A DNA stretch of 41,597 nt from Marisediminicola senii. GTDB lineage: Bacteria; Actinomycetota; Actinomycetes; Actinomycetales; Microbacteriaceae. The notes below the pieces were generated by a model, which was not told the origin of the DNA, searched no databases, and saw nothing but the letters and a program-made list of their open reading frames with translations. Below are positions 26,035-34,542 of this stretch, one piece after another. Every line of letters begins with the position of its first letter. Position 1 is the first letter of the stretch. The translations under genes and the position numbers were made by a program. The DNA lies in assembly GCF_011057645.1 (NCBI RefSeq), contig NZ_JAALGE010000025.1, positions 1 through 41,597 on the forward strand. The letters are read 5' to 3'.

Positions 26035-26070
26035 ACTGCCCCCTCGGCTTCGAGTGGGGCAGTTTTCTTT
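26035..26070 (+). terminator. Rho-independent terminator
   Basis: ACTGCCCC (26035-26042) pairs with GGGGCAGT (26056-26063), with a further CTCG/CGAG pairing in the loop, followed by TTTCTTT. It ends the secreted/two-TM operon. Confidence 0.85.
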
Positions 26071-26159
26071 GCTCAAGCACACAGCAAAACCCGCTCGGCC
26101 TAGAGGACACCCGAAGCGGGTAGCGGGCAAGATCGCTCCGTCGGAGCCCCCTTCCTTCG

Positions 26160-26432
26160 ATGTGGGTGAGTCCGAAACAAGCCGTCATGGTGGTACCGAA
26201 TCGAGTTGATATAACCAGCCTCGCCTCGATCGTGGGGGAGAAGGTCGACCCCGCCAGCGAAATCCCCGTTCGCGATCGACTCCGCGCCGAAGCACTCGCG
26301 AACGACGTCGACGGCGTCGAGCGCGTCATCGCCCGCTTGGATCTCCACCTCGCCGAGCTGGACGAGGAAGAGCCCGAGGAAGAGACCCAGCAGCTCATCG
26401 ACGAACTCCGTAGCCAGCGGATCGCGAGCTAG
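26160..26432 (+). CDS. Small acidic hypothetical protein
   Basis: Up to 90 residues, helical and acidic, with DVDGVERVIARLDLHLAELDEEEPEEET near the end (two charged helices). No family recognised. ATG codons at 26160 and 26187 are both possible and neither has a clear ribosome site. The stop lies 6 bp before the ATG at 26439 of the prepilin peptidase reading frame, so the two were probably one operon. Confidence 0.5.
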   Translation: MWVSPKQAVMVVPNRVDITSLASIVGEKVDPASEIPVRDRLRAEALANDVDGVERVIARLDLHLAELDEEEPEEETQQLIDELRSQRIAS

Positions 26433-26438
26433 ACCAGA

Positions 26439-27087
26439 ATGACCACGACCGACAAGCCCATGACGGCGCACAACGAACACCCCCCCAGCTCCCAGCCGCA
26501 CCGAGCTATCCGTCACGCCCATCGATCGGGAGCGCCCTCCAGCTCTCACTCACTGGGCCACCCCCGTGCTCGCAGCAGTCACCCTCGCAGTCGGAGGGAC
26601 CCTCGCGATCACCCGAAACGGGTCGGAGACGATCTTCCTCGTCGCTGCCGCATACATCGCCCTGGTGGGTGCCTGGCTCGCGATCATCGACCTCCGCACT
26701 CACAGACTCCCCGACCGCATCGTTTTCCCCTCGTACGGCGTCCTGGCGGCTCTCTTGGCGTTTCATGTGCTGTCAGGGTCAGATGTCGCCGCCCTGGGGC
26801 GCGCAGCAATCACAGCGGCGCTCACGGGCTTCCTCTACGCCGTGATGAACCGCTGGGGCAGCATGGGCTTGGGCGACGTGAAGCTCGGCATCCTGCTCGG
26901 CCTCATCCTCGGCTGGGCTGGCTGGGGTGCAGCGATCGCCGGCCCCGTCCTCGGCTTCCTCCTAGCCTTCGTCGTCGCGATCGTCCTACTCATCGCCGGG
27001 AAGGGGCGCAACACCCACATCGCTTTCGGCCCGTACCTCATCGGTGGGGCGCTCATAGCGATCGCTCAGCACCTCGGGAACCGTTGA
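26439..27087 (+). pseudogene. Prepilin peptidase (A24, TadV/CpaA-like), frameshifted in a C7 run
   Basis: Membrane aspartic peptidase that trims prepilins. The C-terminal part (from a GTG at 26566, 173 residues) is clear: the two catalytic aspartates lie in AIIDLRTHRLPDRIVFP and GLGDVKLGILLG. The GTG would start inside the first helix. An ATG at 26439 opens a good N-terminus (MTTTDKPMTAHNEHPP) in another frame. Removing one C from the run 26480-26486 joins it to TELSVTPIDRERPPALTHW and the rest. So the gene is either inactivated, phase-variable or carries a sequencing error. No Tad/Flp ATPase is in the window. The 3' end is duplicated in part at 39748. Confidence 0.75.
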
Positions 27088-27200
27088 TGTCTACCGACGC
27101 TGTTTTCGATCCGCCTCGGGACCGGCTCCACACAGCTTGCTCTCAAGAGGCTGAGAAGACTCAACCGCAGACGGCGACTCCTCGTCCCAACTATTGTTAA
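27087..27200 (+). CDS. Short ORF after the prepilin peptidase, probably a truncated gene start
   Basis: 37 residues from an ATG overlapping the peptidase stop by one base (TGATG). The product is polar and Pro-rich with no domain. The overlap suggests a real following gene of the same operon whose remainder was lost where the arabinose locus now begins. It could equally be chance. Confidence 0.3.
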   Translation: MSTDAVFDPPRDRLHTACSQEAEKTQPQTATPRPNYC

Positions 27201-27236
27201 AAGTCTCAAGCGAACATCTTCGTAGCAGGGAGCATT

Positions 27237-28271
27237 TTGTCAGCCACACTTCATGACGTTGCGCGCCTGGCTGGTGTATCGACTAAGACCGTGTCCAATG
27301 TCGTCAACGATTATCGGTATGTGAAGCCTGGAACGCGTGAGCGAGTGCAGCTCGCCATCGACGAGCTCGGCTACCGGCCCAACATCACCGCACGAAATCT
27401 ACGGTCGGGGCGTACCGGGGTGATTGGATTGCTGCTCCCGGAGCTGAGCTTGAGCTATTTTGCGGAGCTCGCGGACGATGTCATTGCGGAGGCCGAAAGG
27501 CACGGACTTTTCGTGCTGCTCGAGAAGTCGGGCGGTGACCGCAATCGTGAGCTTGCAGTACTTTCCAGCCCACGGATGCAGTTGACTGACGGCCTTATCT
27601 TCAGCCCTCTCGGAATGAGTCAGGAGGACGCCCACCTGCTCCCTCTGGATTATCCCCTTGTACTTCTCGGGGAGCGGATCTTCGGCAGTCAGGTTGACCA
27701 CGTCACGATGCGCAATGTCGAAGCTGCCCGCGCGGCGACCGAGTTCTTGATCCAGGGTGGACGCAGGCGAATCGCGGTCATTGGTGCCCATCTCGAAGAG
27801 GTGGTCGGGTCTGCAGCTCTTCGCTTGCAGGGGTACCGCCAGGCGCTTGAAACAGCGGGAATTCCCTTCGACCCCGCCCTGGTCAGTTACACAACGCTTT
27901 GGCACCGGTCCAACGGTGCAGAGTCGATGCGAGCCTTGATCGCCAGCGGAGTCGAGTTTGACGCGGTCTTCGGCCTAAACGATGCGCTGACACTCGGCGC
28001 GATGCGCGCGCTCCAGGAGAAGGGCGCCCGGGTGCCAGAAATTGCCGTAATTGGCTTCGACGACATTGAGGAATCCCAGTACGCCATGCCTAGCCTCTCG
28101 TCGGTGGACGCTGGCCGAGGCCAAATCGCCGCTATCGCCGTTGATCTGCTCATCCGTCGAATCGATGAAGAGAGTGGAAGCCGGGCCGATCCGCAGGAGA
28201 TCTTGGTCGACTTCAAAGTCGTCGCGCGGGAGTCGACTAGCGACGTCTCCGCAACTGCCCGGCGGATTTAG
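27237..28271 (+). CDS. LacI-family repressor of the arabinan locus
   Basis: 344 residues. An N-terminal HTH (TLHDVARLAGVSTKTVSNVVN) with the hinge helix ITARNLRSGRTGVIGLLLPE is followed by a periplasmic-binding-protein-like effector domain to the end (GFDDIEESQYAMPSLSSVD is the usual C-terminal motif). It starts with TTG at 27237, where CAGGGAGC lies 5-8 nt upstream. It probably binds TTACAACGTTGTAA found at 30891, 31019, 36811 and 36838, since LacI proteins favour palindromes with a central CG. The inducer is presumably arabinose or an arabino-oligosaccharide. No such operator lies before its own gene. Confidence 0.88.
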   Translation: MSATLHDVARLAGVSTKTVSNVVNDYRYVKPGTRERVQLAIDELGYRPNITARNLRSGRTGVIGLLLPELSLSYFAELADDVIAEAERHGLFVLLEKSGGDRNRELAVLSSPRMQLTDGLIFSPLGMSQEDAHLLPLDYPLVLLGERIFGSQVDHVTMRNVEAARAATEFLIQGGRRRIAVIGAHLEEVVGSAALRLQGYRQALETAGIPFDPALVSYTTLWHRSNGAESMRALIASGVEFDAVFGLNDALTLGAMRALQEKGARVPEIAVIGFDDIEESQYAMPSLSSVDAGRGQIAAIAVDLLIRRIDEESGSRADPQEILVDFKVVARESTSDVSATARRI

Positions 28272-28277
28272 CGTCGG

Positions 28278-28291
28278 GCCAGCTAGCTGGC
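28278..28291. terminator. Palindrome between convergent lacI and GH1 genes
   Basis: GCCAGCTAGCTGGC is a perfect 14-bp palindrome 7 bp after the LacI stop and overlapping the GH1 stop. It could act as a weak two-way terminator, though no T-run follows. It also contains GCTAGC, the same hexamer used as the target by the IS481 element at 36936. Confidence 0.35.
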
Positions 28292-29533
28292 GGGCTGCCG
28301 AGCGATCACCGCGTGACGCAAGAAGTTATCTGCAACCGGAGTTTTCACGCGCTGTAGAACTCCCGCGTCATCTTCCTCGAGTGACCAGAGTCCCATCTTG
28401 AGTAGGTAGTCCATCGGACGTCCGGTGCCCGGGCGGTAGGACCACTCCATCATGTCGGTGATGCACCACCATGTGTAACCGAGCACATTGACTCCCGAAC
28501 TCCGGAGTTCGTGCACAGCTGCAAGAGACCGGTTCATCCAGTCAATCCGTTGCTCTTCCGTACCCGTATAGCTCGTTTCGGTGAGGAAAACCGGCTTCTT
28601 ATAGCGCTCGGCGAAGGAGGTGAGAACGTCCTTCATCCCGTCGGTGCCTGCGTCGAACCGAGGGCGAAGGTCCGTTGGCCCGCCGCTGTGAGTGACACCG
28701 TTCTCGAAGATCTCGGTCGAGTGCTGCGGGTAGTAATTGACGCCGACAACATCTGGTTGCGCCGTATTCGTCCGTGCCCACTCCAGGTCGTTATCGGAAA
28801 AACCGTGGCGCTCGAGGTAGGGGACGAGCGCATGGTCCTGCCCCACGAGACCCATGACCAGGTCTTGCACCAAGTAGTTGCGGTGCTTCAGGTGCTCGTG
28901 CGTCTCACGGTGGGCGTCGAAGTCGCCGGCGAACCGGAATGATGCTTCCACGTGCATGAAGTCGGCATGAGCATCCGTCTCCTCGATGGCAGTCTGGGCT
29001 GTGACGATGCCGCGAGACACACCACGAAGCACGTCGACGAAGCCGCGGTCGCCGGTGCGGTACGGGGGCCATTGCCCGAACTCCCCGCAGTACATGATGT
29101 TGAGCAGGGGCTCGTTCAGCGGCGTGTAGTGCTTGATGCGCCCCCGGTATCGATCAGCCACCGCCGCAGCGTATTCGGCAACTCGCTGCGGATAGTCCGG
29201 ATTGACGAACTCGTCCTTCACCCAGAGCGGCGTGCCATAGTGCACAAGGTCAGCAACGAGGTCGAGCTGTAGGTCATCGAACGTGTCGATGACACGGTCG
29301 AGCCAGTCCCAATCCCACTTCCCCTGTTCGGGGTTGATGCGGTACCAAGGGATACCCCACCTGACCATCTCGCTGCCGACTTCGGCGCAGTACGTAAGGT
29401 CCTCTTTCCAGAACCGGTAGTGCTGCATGAGGTCGTATTCGTCCAGCGCCCGCTCTCCTGGCCGGGTTTGTGGGATGAAAGTGTCCTCCACCCCTATAGC
29501 GAAACGGAGGACACTTTCATCGAACCACTTCAT
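28283..29533 (-). CDS. GH1-like glycoside hydrolase
   Basis: 416-residue cytoplasmic TIM-barrel glycosidase with no signal peptide. The acid/base is Glu141 in TPLNEPLLN and the nucleophile is Glu319 in FLTETSYTG, the positions expected of GH1. MVRWGIPWYRINPEQGKWDWDWLD near residue 57 is the typical beta-3 region. It is about 40-60 residues shorter than common beta-glucosidases, so a divergent subgroup. GGAGAAG lies 9 nt before the ATG. It follows the binding-protein gene by 33 bp and is in its operon, so it likely trims an imported oligosaccharide (beta-glucoside, galactoside or arabinopyranoside). Specificity unknown. Confidence 0.8.
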   Translation of the reverse strand: MKWFDESVLRFAIGVEDTFIPQTRPGERALDEYDLMQHYRFWKEDLTYCAEVGSEMVRWGIPWYRINPEQGKWDWDWLDRVIDTFDDLQLDLVADLVHYGTPLWVKDEFVNPDYPQRVAEYAAAVADRYRGRIKHYTPLNEPLLNIMYCGEFGQWPPYRTGDRGFVDVLRGVSRGIVTAQTAIEETDAHADFMHVEASFRFAGDFDAHRETHEHLKHRNYLVQDLVMGLVGQDHALVPYLERHGFSDNDLEWARTNTAQPDVVGVNYYPQHSTEIFENGVTHSGGPTDLRPRFDAGTDGMKDVLTSFAERYKKPVFLTETSYTGTEEQRIDWMNRSLAAVHELRSSGVNVLGYTWWCITDMMEWSYRPGTGRPMDYLLKMGLWSLEEDDAGVLQRVKTPVADNFLRHAVIARQPAS

Positions 29534-29566
29534 TTGTGCTGACTTCTCCAGTCGGTAGTCGATAGA

Positions 29567-30823
29567 TCAGGAATCGAGGGCAGCGGTCATCTCGTCTTGC
29601 GCGGCGGCGAGAAGCTCTGCGGGGTCTCCGCCGGCAAGGGCTTTCTGCGTGGCAGTGTCGAGAGCGGTCAGCACATCGGTGGTCGCAATCACTCCGGGCA
29701 GGAGGGCGACGCCGTCAGGCGACTGTTCGGTGAGGGCGGCGACGACCGGGTTCTCAGCAACCTCGTCCGGGGTGACGTCCGAGGTGAGCGGCGGCCATCC
29801 GGAGGCGAGGGACCAGGTGACCATGTTGTCGTTCTGGTAGAACCAGGTGAAGAAGGTTTCCGCTGCGGCTTTCTCTTCCTCAGTGGCCTGTGTGGTGACG
29901 CTCATATCGACCGCCAGGGCGGATGCTTTCACCCCAGCGGGACCTGCGGGAAGCGCAGCGATGCCGTAATCGATCCCGGCTTCCTTCGAGACGGTGGCCA
30001 TCCACGGACCGCCGAGGGTCATGGCGACTTTGCCGGCGCTGAAGAGACCGTCGGCGTCGGCGCCGGAAATGCCTGTCGGCGAGAAAGCGCCGGACTGCAT
30101 CGCGTCAGCCCAGTACGAAAGAGTCGCGACGTTCTCCTCGGAGTCGATCACGACGTCGCCGTCACCGGTGACAACATCGCCGCCGCCGCTCTTAAACAGG
30201 GAAGGCCACACACCGTTTCCGACAGTGACGTTGTCCTGCAGCGCCAACCCGTACTGCTCAGGGGTGCCATCACCGTTGTCGTCAACGGTGAGCGTCTTCG
30301 CAGCTGCGACCCACTCGTCCCACGTGGTCGGCACGGCAACACCCGCTGCGTCGAACATCGCCTTGTTGTAAAACATCGTCAACGGGGTGAAGCTCAGCGG
30401 CACCCCGAAGCGCTCCCCATCGACGGCCCCGGTCTCGACAGCCTGCTCGTTGAGTGTCGATGAGCCGCTATCGGCGCTGTCATACCAGCTATCGAGTGGC
30501 TGCAATGCCCCCTTCGACGCGAAGACAGGAATGTTCTCCGGCGGCAGCGCCACAAGCTCTGGGCCGTTCCCCGAGCTCAGCGCCGGGAGCGCCGTGTCAA
30601 GCAGGGTCGCCCACGGCTTGACAGAGGGCGTGATCTCGATCTCATCCTGCGATGCGTTGAACTCGCCGACGAGGTCGTTCAGAACGTCACCGTCTGCCTC
30701 GCTGTAGCCATGCCAGAAGGCCAATTCGACCTTTCCGCCGGCCTCGGGGCTGGCCGACGAACATCCGGACACTGCGAGCACGGCGCAGAATGCGACCGTC
30801 GCTCCGATTGCTGCTTTCTTCAT
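29567..30823 (-). CDS. ABC sugar-binding lipoprotein
   Basis: 418-residue extracellular solute-binding protein of family 1. The signal peptide ends in the lipobox VSGC (Cys at about 21). The mature start is KVELAFWHGYSEADGDVLNDLV, followed by the two-lobe pattern (PLTMFYNKAMFDAAGV, LGGPWMATVSKEAG). The start is ATG at 30823 with GGAAGG 9 nt upstream; a longer frame to 30883 is rejected. It is divergent from the two permease genes, with a shared operator region between. It feeds oligosaccharides, presumably alpha-1,5-arabino-oligosaccharides, to them. Confidence 0.9.
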   Translation of the reverse strand: MKKAAIGATVAFCAVLAVSGCSSASPEAGGKVELAFWHGYSEADGDVLNDLVGEFNASQDEIEITPSVKPWATLLDTALPALSSGNGPELVALPPENIPVFASKGALQPLDSWYDSADSGSSTLNEQAVETGAVDGERFGVPLSFTPLTMFYNKAMFDAAGVAVPTTWDEWVAAAKTLTVDDNGDGTPEQYGLALQDNVTVGNGVWPSLFKSGGGDVVTGDGDVVIDSEENVATLSYWADAMQSGAFSPTGISGADADGLFSAGKVAMTLGGPWMATVSKEAGIDYGIAALPAGPAGVKASALAVDMSVTTQATEEEKAAAETFFTWFYQNDNMVTWSLASGWPPLTSDVTPDEVAENPVVAALTEQSPDGVALLPGVIATTDVLTALDTATQKALAGGDPAELLAAAQDEMTAALDS

Positions 30824-30890
30824 GGTTCGGGACCTTCCACTTTCGACTGCTCTGTCGCGGGGAGGACAAGACGTCCTCGTCATCGCTTTA

Positions 30891-30904
30891 GTACAACGTT
30901 GTAA
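30891..30904 (-). promoter_or_regulatory. LacI-type operator of the binding-protein operon
   Basis: TACAACGTTGTA (30892-30903) is a perfect 12-bp palindrome with central CG, about 70 bp before the binding-protein start. It matches the core of the operators at 31019 and 36811. Confidence 0.8.
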
Positions 30905-31018
30905 GAACTACGAATTATATGGTCTGTGGCGAGCTCTAAATTGTCAAGACGACGCCGAGCAATGTGACCGAGCCGGGATGACCCCGGTTTGACTAGTCCG
31001 TGCTGTCTTCCATATCTT

Positions 31019-31040
31019 TCTCTTACAACGTTGTAAGAAA
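31019..31040 (+). promoter_or_regulatory. LacI-type operator of the permease operon
   Basis: A perfect 22-bp palindrome with core TTACAACGTTGTAA (31024-31037). It is the best copy in the window and ends 21 bp before the preferred ATG of the first permease. Confidence 0.85.
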
Positions 31041-31061
31041 TTGAACGAGCGGACAGTAGCG

Positions 31062-32012
31062 ATGACCTCCACGACCCTGCGGGATCGCCGCACTTACCGA
31101 CCAGCCCCACAGCTCGGAGGACGGGGACCATTACGCGGGCAAGCGAAACGTCGGCTCACCATCCTCGGCTTCCTTCTGCCGGCCCTCACCATCCTGGGAC
31201 TCTTCGTCTTCTGGCCGATGCTGTCCGCGCTGCGCCTCTCATTCACCGACGCGAGCGGGTTCGGGCTCGAGCAATACGTCGGCTTCGAGAACTACCTGAA
31301 CGTTTTCACCGACCCACAGATCGTCCGAGCGATGGGCAACACCGTGCTCTACTCGGTGATGTTCACACCAGTCGCCGTCGGCGTCGCATTGGCATTAGCG
31401 ACGGCCCTGAACAGTCCGAAGCTGCCGTTCCGCGGAGTGTTGCGCACCTGGCTGTTTCTCCCATTCATCGTCTCCCTCGCCGTCGCCGCATTCGCCTGGC
31501 AGTACCTCCTCGACCCTCAAGTCGGGCTTCTCAACTACTGGCTGCAGGGCTTCGGGATCAGACTCGGCAACGTCCTACAGGACCCAGTGCTCGCCATGCC
31601 CACCGTGGTGCTGGTGGCCGTGTGGAAGAACTTCTCCTTCTACATGATCGTCTTCCTCGCGGGCCTGCAAGACGTTCCCGCGAGCCTGTACGAAGCGGCA
31701 AGTATGGACGGGGCCGGGCCGTGGTCCCGATTCAAGAACGTGACGCTCCCGCTGATTAGCAACACCACCGGCTTCGTTCTCATCATCGCGACAATCGCCG
31801 CCCTCCAAGCATTCGACCAGATCTACGTGCTGACCAGTGGTGGTCCGTACCAGAGCACACAGACGGTAGTGATGCAGATCTACCAGTCCGGCTTCCAAGA
31901 CCTCGAGCTCGGATTCGCCTCAGCCCTGTCCTACATACTCCTCATCGCAACCCTGATCCTCAGTCTCATCCAGTTCTTCTTCACCGGCCGCGGCGAAAAG
32001 CAGGCCAGCTGA
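31062..32012 (+). CDS. Sugar ABC permease, MalF type (arabino-oligosaccharide importer)
   Basis: 316-residue CUT1 permease with six helices. The cytoplasmic start is basic. The EAA loop is YEAASMDGAGPWSRFKN followed by LPL near residues 214-235. An in-frame TTG at 31041 touches the operator palindrome, so the ATG at 31062 is preferred, although only a weak GAGCGGA precedes it. It overlaps the next permease by one base (TGATG). No ATPase gene is present, as is usual for CUT1 systems of actinobacteria that share one MsiK-type ATPase. Confidence 0.9.
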   Translation: MTSTTLRDRRTYRPAPQLGGRGPLRGQAKRRLTILGFLLPALTILGLFVFWPMLSALRLSFTDASGFGLEQYVGFENYLNVFTDPQIVRAMGNTVLYSVMFTPVAVGVALALATALNSPKLPFRGVLRTWLFLPFIVSLAVAAFAWQYLLDPQVGLLNYWLQGFGIRLGNVLQDPVLAMPTVVLVAVWKNFSFYMIVFLAGLQDVPASLYEAASMDGAGPWSRFKNVTLPLISNTTGFVLIIATIAALQAFDQIYVLTSGGPYQSTQTVVMQIYQSGFQDLELGFASALSYILLIATLILSLIQFFFTGRGEKQAS

Positions 32013-32866
32013 TGACTCTCGTCAACGCCCGCCGTCGCCGATCAAGCCGCGATGCACTCATCCGCTGGGTCTTCTTCGCAGGAATGCTCGTCATCGCCTT
32101 ACTGGTGCTGCTTCCGATTCTGATCATCCTGTTCACGGCCTTCAAGCCGGTGGCTGAAGTCAATGCATTTCCGCCATCCCTGGTGCCCAGCCAATGGACG
32201 CTCGACAACTTCACCCGCATCTTCACCGAGTTACCCTTCGCCCGGCTGATCGTGAACAGCTTCGTCTTCGCCGGCGGTGTAACGCTGTGCGCTCTCGTCT
32301 TCGACTCGCTGGCCGCCTACGTGCTCGCCCGCGTCGACTTCAAGGGCAACCGCGTCCTGCTGCTGATCATCGTCGCAAGCCTGATGATTCCCTTCCAGGC
32401 GACCCTCATCCCCATCTACCAACTAGTGGCGGATTTCGGGTGGATCAACACCTTCTGGGGTCTCATCATCCCGAGGGCAGCTGACGCGTTCGGCATCTTC
32501 TTCCTCCGTCAGTTCTTCCTCTCGCTACCCCGCGACCTCGACAACGCGGCGCGGATCGATGGCGCCTCCGAGGTGCGGATCTTCCGCAGCATTGTGCTGC
32601 CGAACGCTATCCCAGCGCTCATCACACTGGGCATCTACACGTTCGTGAACAACTGGAACGACCTACTTTGGCCACTCGTATTCACCACGGAGCAAGAGAT
32701 GGGCACCATCACCTCCGGGCTGACGCTCCTGACCGGCCCCAGCGGGATCATCCCCTACGGCGTGATGATGGCCGGCTCCCTGATCGCGGTCGTCCCCCTG
32801 GCGATCATGTTCCTTCTCGTGCAGCGGCGATTCATCGAAAGCGTCGCCAGCACCGGGCTCAAATAG
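32012..32866 (+). CDS. Sugar ABC permease, MalG type (arabino-oligosaccharide importer)
   Basis: 284-residue partner permease with six helices. The EAA loop is DNAARIDGASEVRIFRS followed by LPN. The ending QRRFIESVASTGLK is typical of MalG proteins. It is coupled to the preceding gene and followed 72 bp later by the GH51 gene on the same strand, so import and hydrolysis are made together. Full length. Confidence 0.92.
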   Translation: MTLVNARRRRSSRDALIRWVFFAGMLVIALLVLLPILIILFTAFKPVAEVNAFPPSLVPSQWTLDNFTRIFTELPFARLIVNSFVFAGGVTLCALVFDSLAAYVLARVDFKGNRVLLLIIVASLMIPFQATLIPIYQLVADFGWINTFWGLIIPRAADAFGIFFLRQFFLSLPRDLDNAARIDGASEVRIFRSIVLPNAIPALITLGIYTFVNNWNDLLWPLVFTTEQEMGTITSGLTLLTGPSGIIPYGVMMAGSLIAVVPLAIMFLLVQRRFIESVASTGLK

Positions 32867-32938
32867 AAGCCACCATCCACCGGTGAATAGCACGCTCGCG
32901 GTACGCGACCCAGCACAGATGACCCACGAAAGGCGCAC

Positions 32939-34465
32939 ATGGCCACCGCACGACTGACCTTCGACACCGCAAACCCCATCGGGAAGATCAACCGCCGACT
33001 GTTCGGCTCCTTCATTGAGCACCTCGGGCGCGCCGTCTACGACGGCATCTACGAACCGACACATCCAACTGCCGACGCCCGCGGCTTCCGTACAGACGTC
33101 CAGGAGCTTGTGCGGGAGCTCGGAGTGAGCGCCATCCGCTATCCCGGCGGCAACTTCGTATCCGGGTTCCAATGGGAGGACAGCGTCGGCCCTCAGGCTG
33201 AACGACCGGCGCGACTCGATCTCGCCTGGCATTCCACGGAATCGAATGAGGTCGGGTTGCACGAGTTCTCGGACTGGCTCGAGACGACCGGCAACGAGCT
33301 GATGCTCGCAGTGAACCTCGGCACCCGAGGCACTCTCGAAGCATTACAACTGCTCGAATACACGAACCTGACCACGGGAACCGCGCTTGCCAAAAAGCGG
33401 GCCGAGAACGGGCGCACTTCACCCTTCAACGTGCGCATGTGGTGTCTCGGCAACGAAATGGACGGGCCATGGCAGCTTGGACACCGCTCCGCAGACGACT
33501 ACGGCAAGCTCGCCTCCCAGACCGCTAAAGCGATGCGAGCATTCGACCCGTCGCTCGAACTGGTGGTGTGCGGATCATCGAGCCGACACATGCCCACCTT
33601 CGGCGAGTGGGAACGCGTCGTACTGACTCACGCCTATGACGACGTCGATTACATCTCTTGCCACGCCTACTACGAGGAAAGAAACGGCGACCTCGGCAGC
33701 TTCCTAGCCTCAGCAGTCGACATGGACGCGTTCATCGAGCAGGTCGTCTCCACCATCGACCACGTCAAAGCAGTCAAAGGCAGCAACCACACCGTCAACA
33801 TCTCCTTCGACGAATGGAACGTCTGGTACAACGACCGATTCGAGCAGGTGGACAAAATCACCGGCGCGGATAACTGGCCGACCGCACCACGGCTACTCGA
33901 AGACACCTACACCGTGGCCGATGCGGTCGTCGTCGGTAACCTGCTCATCTCCCTTCTCAGAAGAGCGGACCGTGTCACGAGCGCCTCACTCGCTCAGCTC
34001 GTGAACGTCATCGCCCCCATCATGACCGAGCCCGGCGGGATCGCCTGGCGCCAAACAACCTTCTTCCCGTTCGCGCTGACCTCAGCCCTCGCAAAGGGTG
34101 ACGTCGTACAGACCCAGCTGCAGTGCGACGACTACGCCACGAAGACCTACGGGACCGTGCCTGTTCTCGACGCGGTCACCACCCATGACAAGGAGTCAGG
34201 GCAAACCACAATCTTCGTCGTCAACCGATCCGTGTCCGGCCCCGTACAAATGAATTTCGACACAGTTTCGCTCGGGCAAGTTTCGGAGGCAACGGCGCAA
34301 ACCCTCTCCGATGACGATGCCTACGCCAGCAACACCATGGCCGACCCGTACCGAGTGGGTATGGCATCGAACGGGTCGCTCACGTTCAACGGGGAGCAAA
34401 TCAACATCGAACTCCCGCCCGTTTCATGGACCGTCATCACTCTGACGGTCGCGCCAAACGCGTAA
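32939..34465 (+). CDS. abfA: GH51 alpha-L-arabinofuranosidase
   Basis: 508-residue cytoplasmic enzyme with no signal peptide. It removes terminal alpha-L-arabinofuranose from arabino-oligosaccharides. The (beta/alpha)8 barrel carries the acid/base Glu173 in CLGNEMDG and the nucleophile Glu292 in SFDEWNVW, almost the same numbering as the G. stearothermophilus enzyme. A C-terminal beta domain (PVSWTVITL) ends it. GAAAGG lies 5 nt before the ATG. It sits in the permease operon under the 31019 operator. Confident. Confidence 0.95.
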   Translation: MATARLTFDTANPIGKINRRLFGSFIEHLGRAVYDGIYEPTHPTADARGFRTDVQELVRELGVSAIRYPGGNFVSGFQWEDSVGPQAERPARLDLAWHSTESNEVGLHEFSDWLETTGNELMLAVNLGTRGTLEALQLLEYTNLTTGTALAKKRAENGRTSPFNVRMWCLGNEMDGPWQLGHRSADDYGKLASQTAKAMRAFDPSLELVVCGSSSRHMPTFGEWERVVLTHAYDDVDYISCHAYYEERNGDLGSFLASAVDMDAFIEQVVSTIDHVKAVKGSNHTVNISFDEWNVWYNDRFEQVDKITGADNWPTAPRLLEDTYTVADAVVVGNLLISLLRRADRVTSASLAQLVNVIAPIMTEPGGIAWRQTTFFPFALTSALAKGDVVQTQLQCDDYATKTYGTVPVLDAVTTHDKESGQTTIFVVNRSVSGPVQMNFDTVSLGQVSEATAQTLSDDDAYASNTMADPYRVGMASNGSLTFNGEQINIELPPVSWTVITLTVAPNA

Positions 34466-34479
34466 GCGACTCCCGAACA

Positions 34480-34535
34480 AAAAGGCCCGGGCGGTACGGT
34501 CAAGCTCACGCTTGCCGCACCGCCCGGGCCCATAA
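34480..34535. terminator. Bidirectional terminator between GH51 and GH93-like genes
   Basis: GGCCCGGGCGGT (34484-34495) pairs perfectly with ACCGCCCGGGCC (34519-34530). An A-run precedes it, which serves as a T-run on the minus strand. It separates two convergent genes. Confidence 0.85.
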
Positions 34536-34542
34536 ATGCTTC

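Noticed and set aside
25865-26209. 114-codon plus-strand frame across the terminator
   Set aside because: It runs through a strong terminator and overlaps the two-TM gene in another frame.
26439-27200. One 253-codon protein in the frame of the ATG at 26439
   Set aside because: After about codon 16 it becomes Arg/His/Pro-rich while the adjacent frame shows prepilin peptidase motifs, so a frameshift explains it better.
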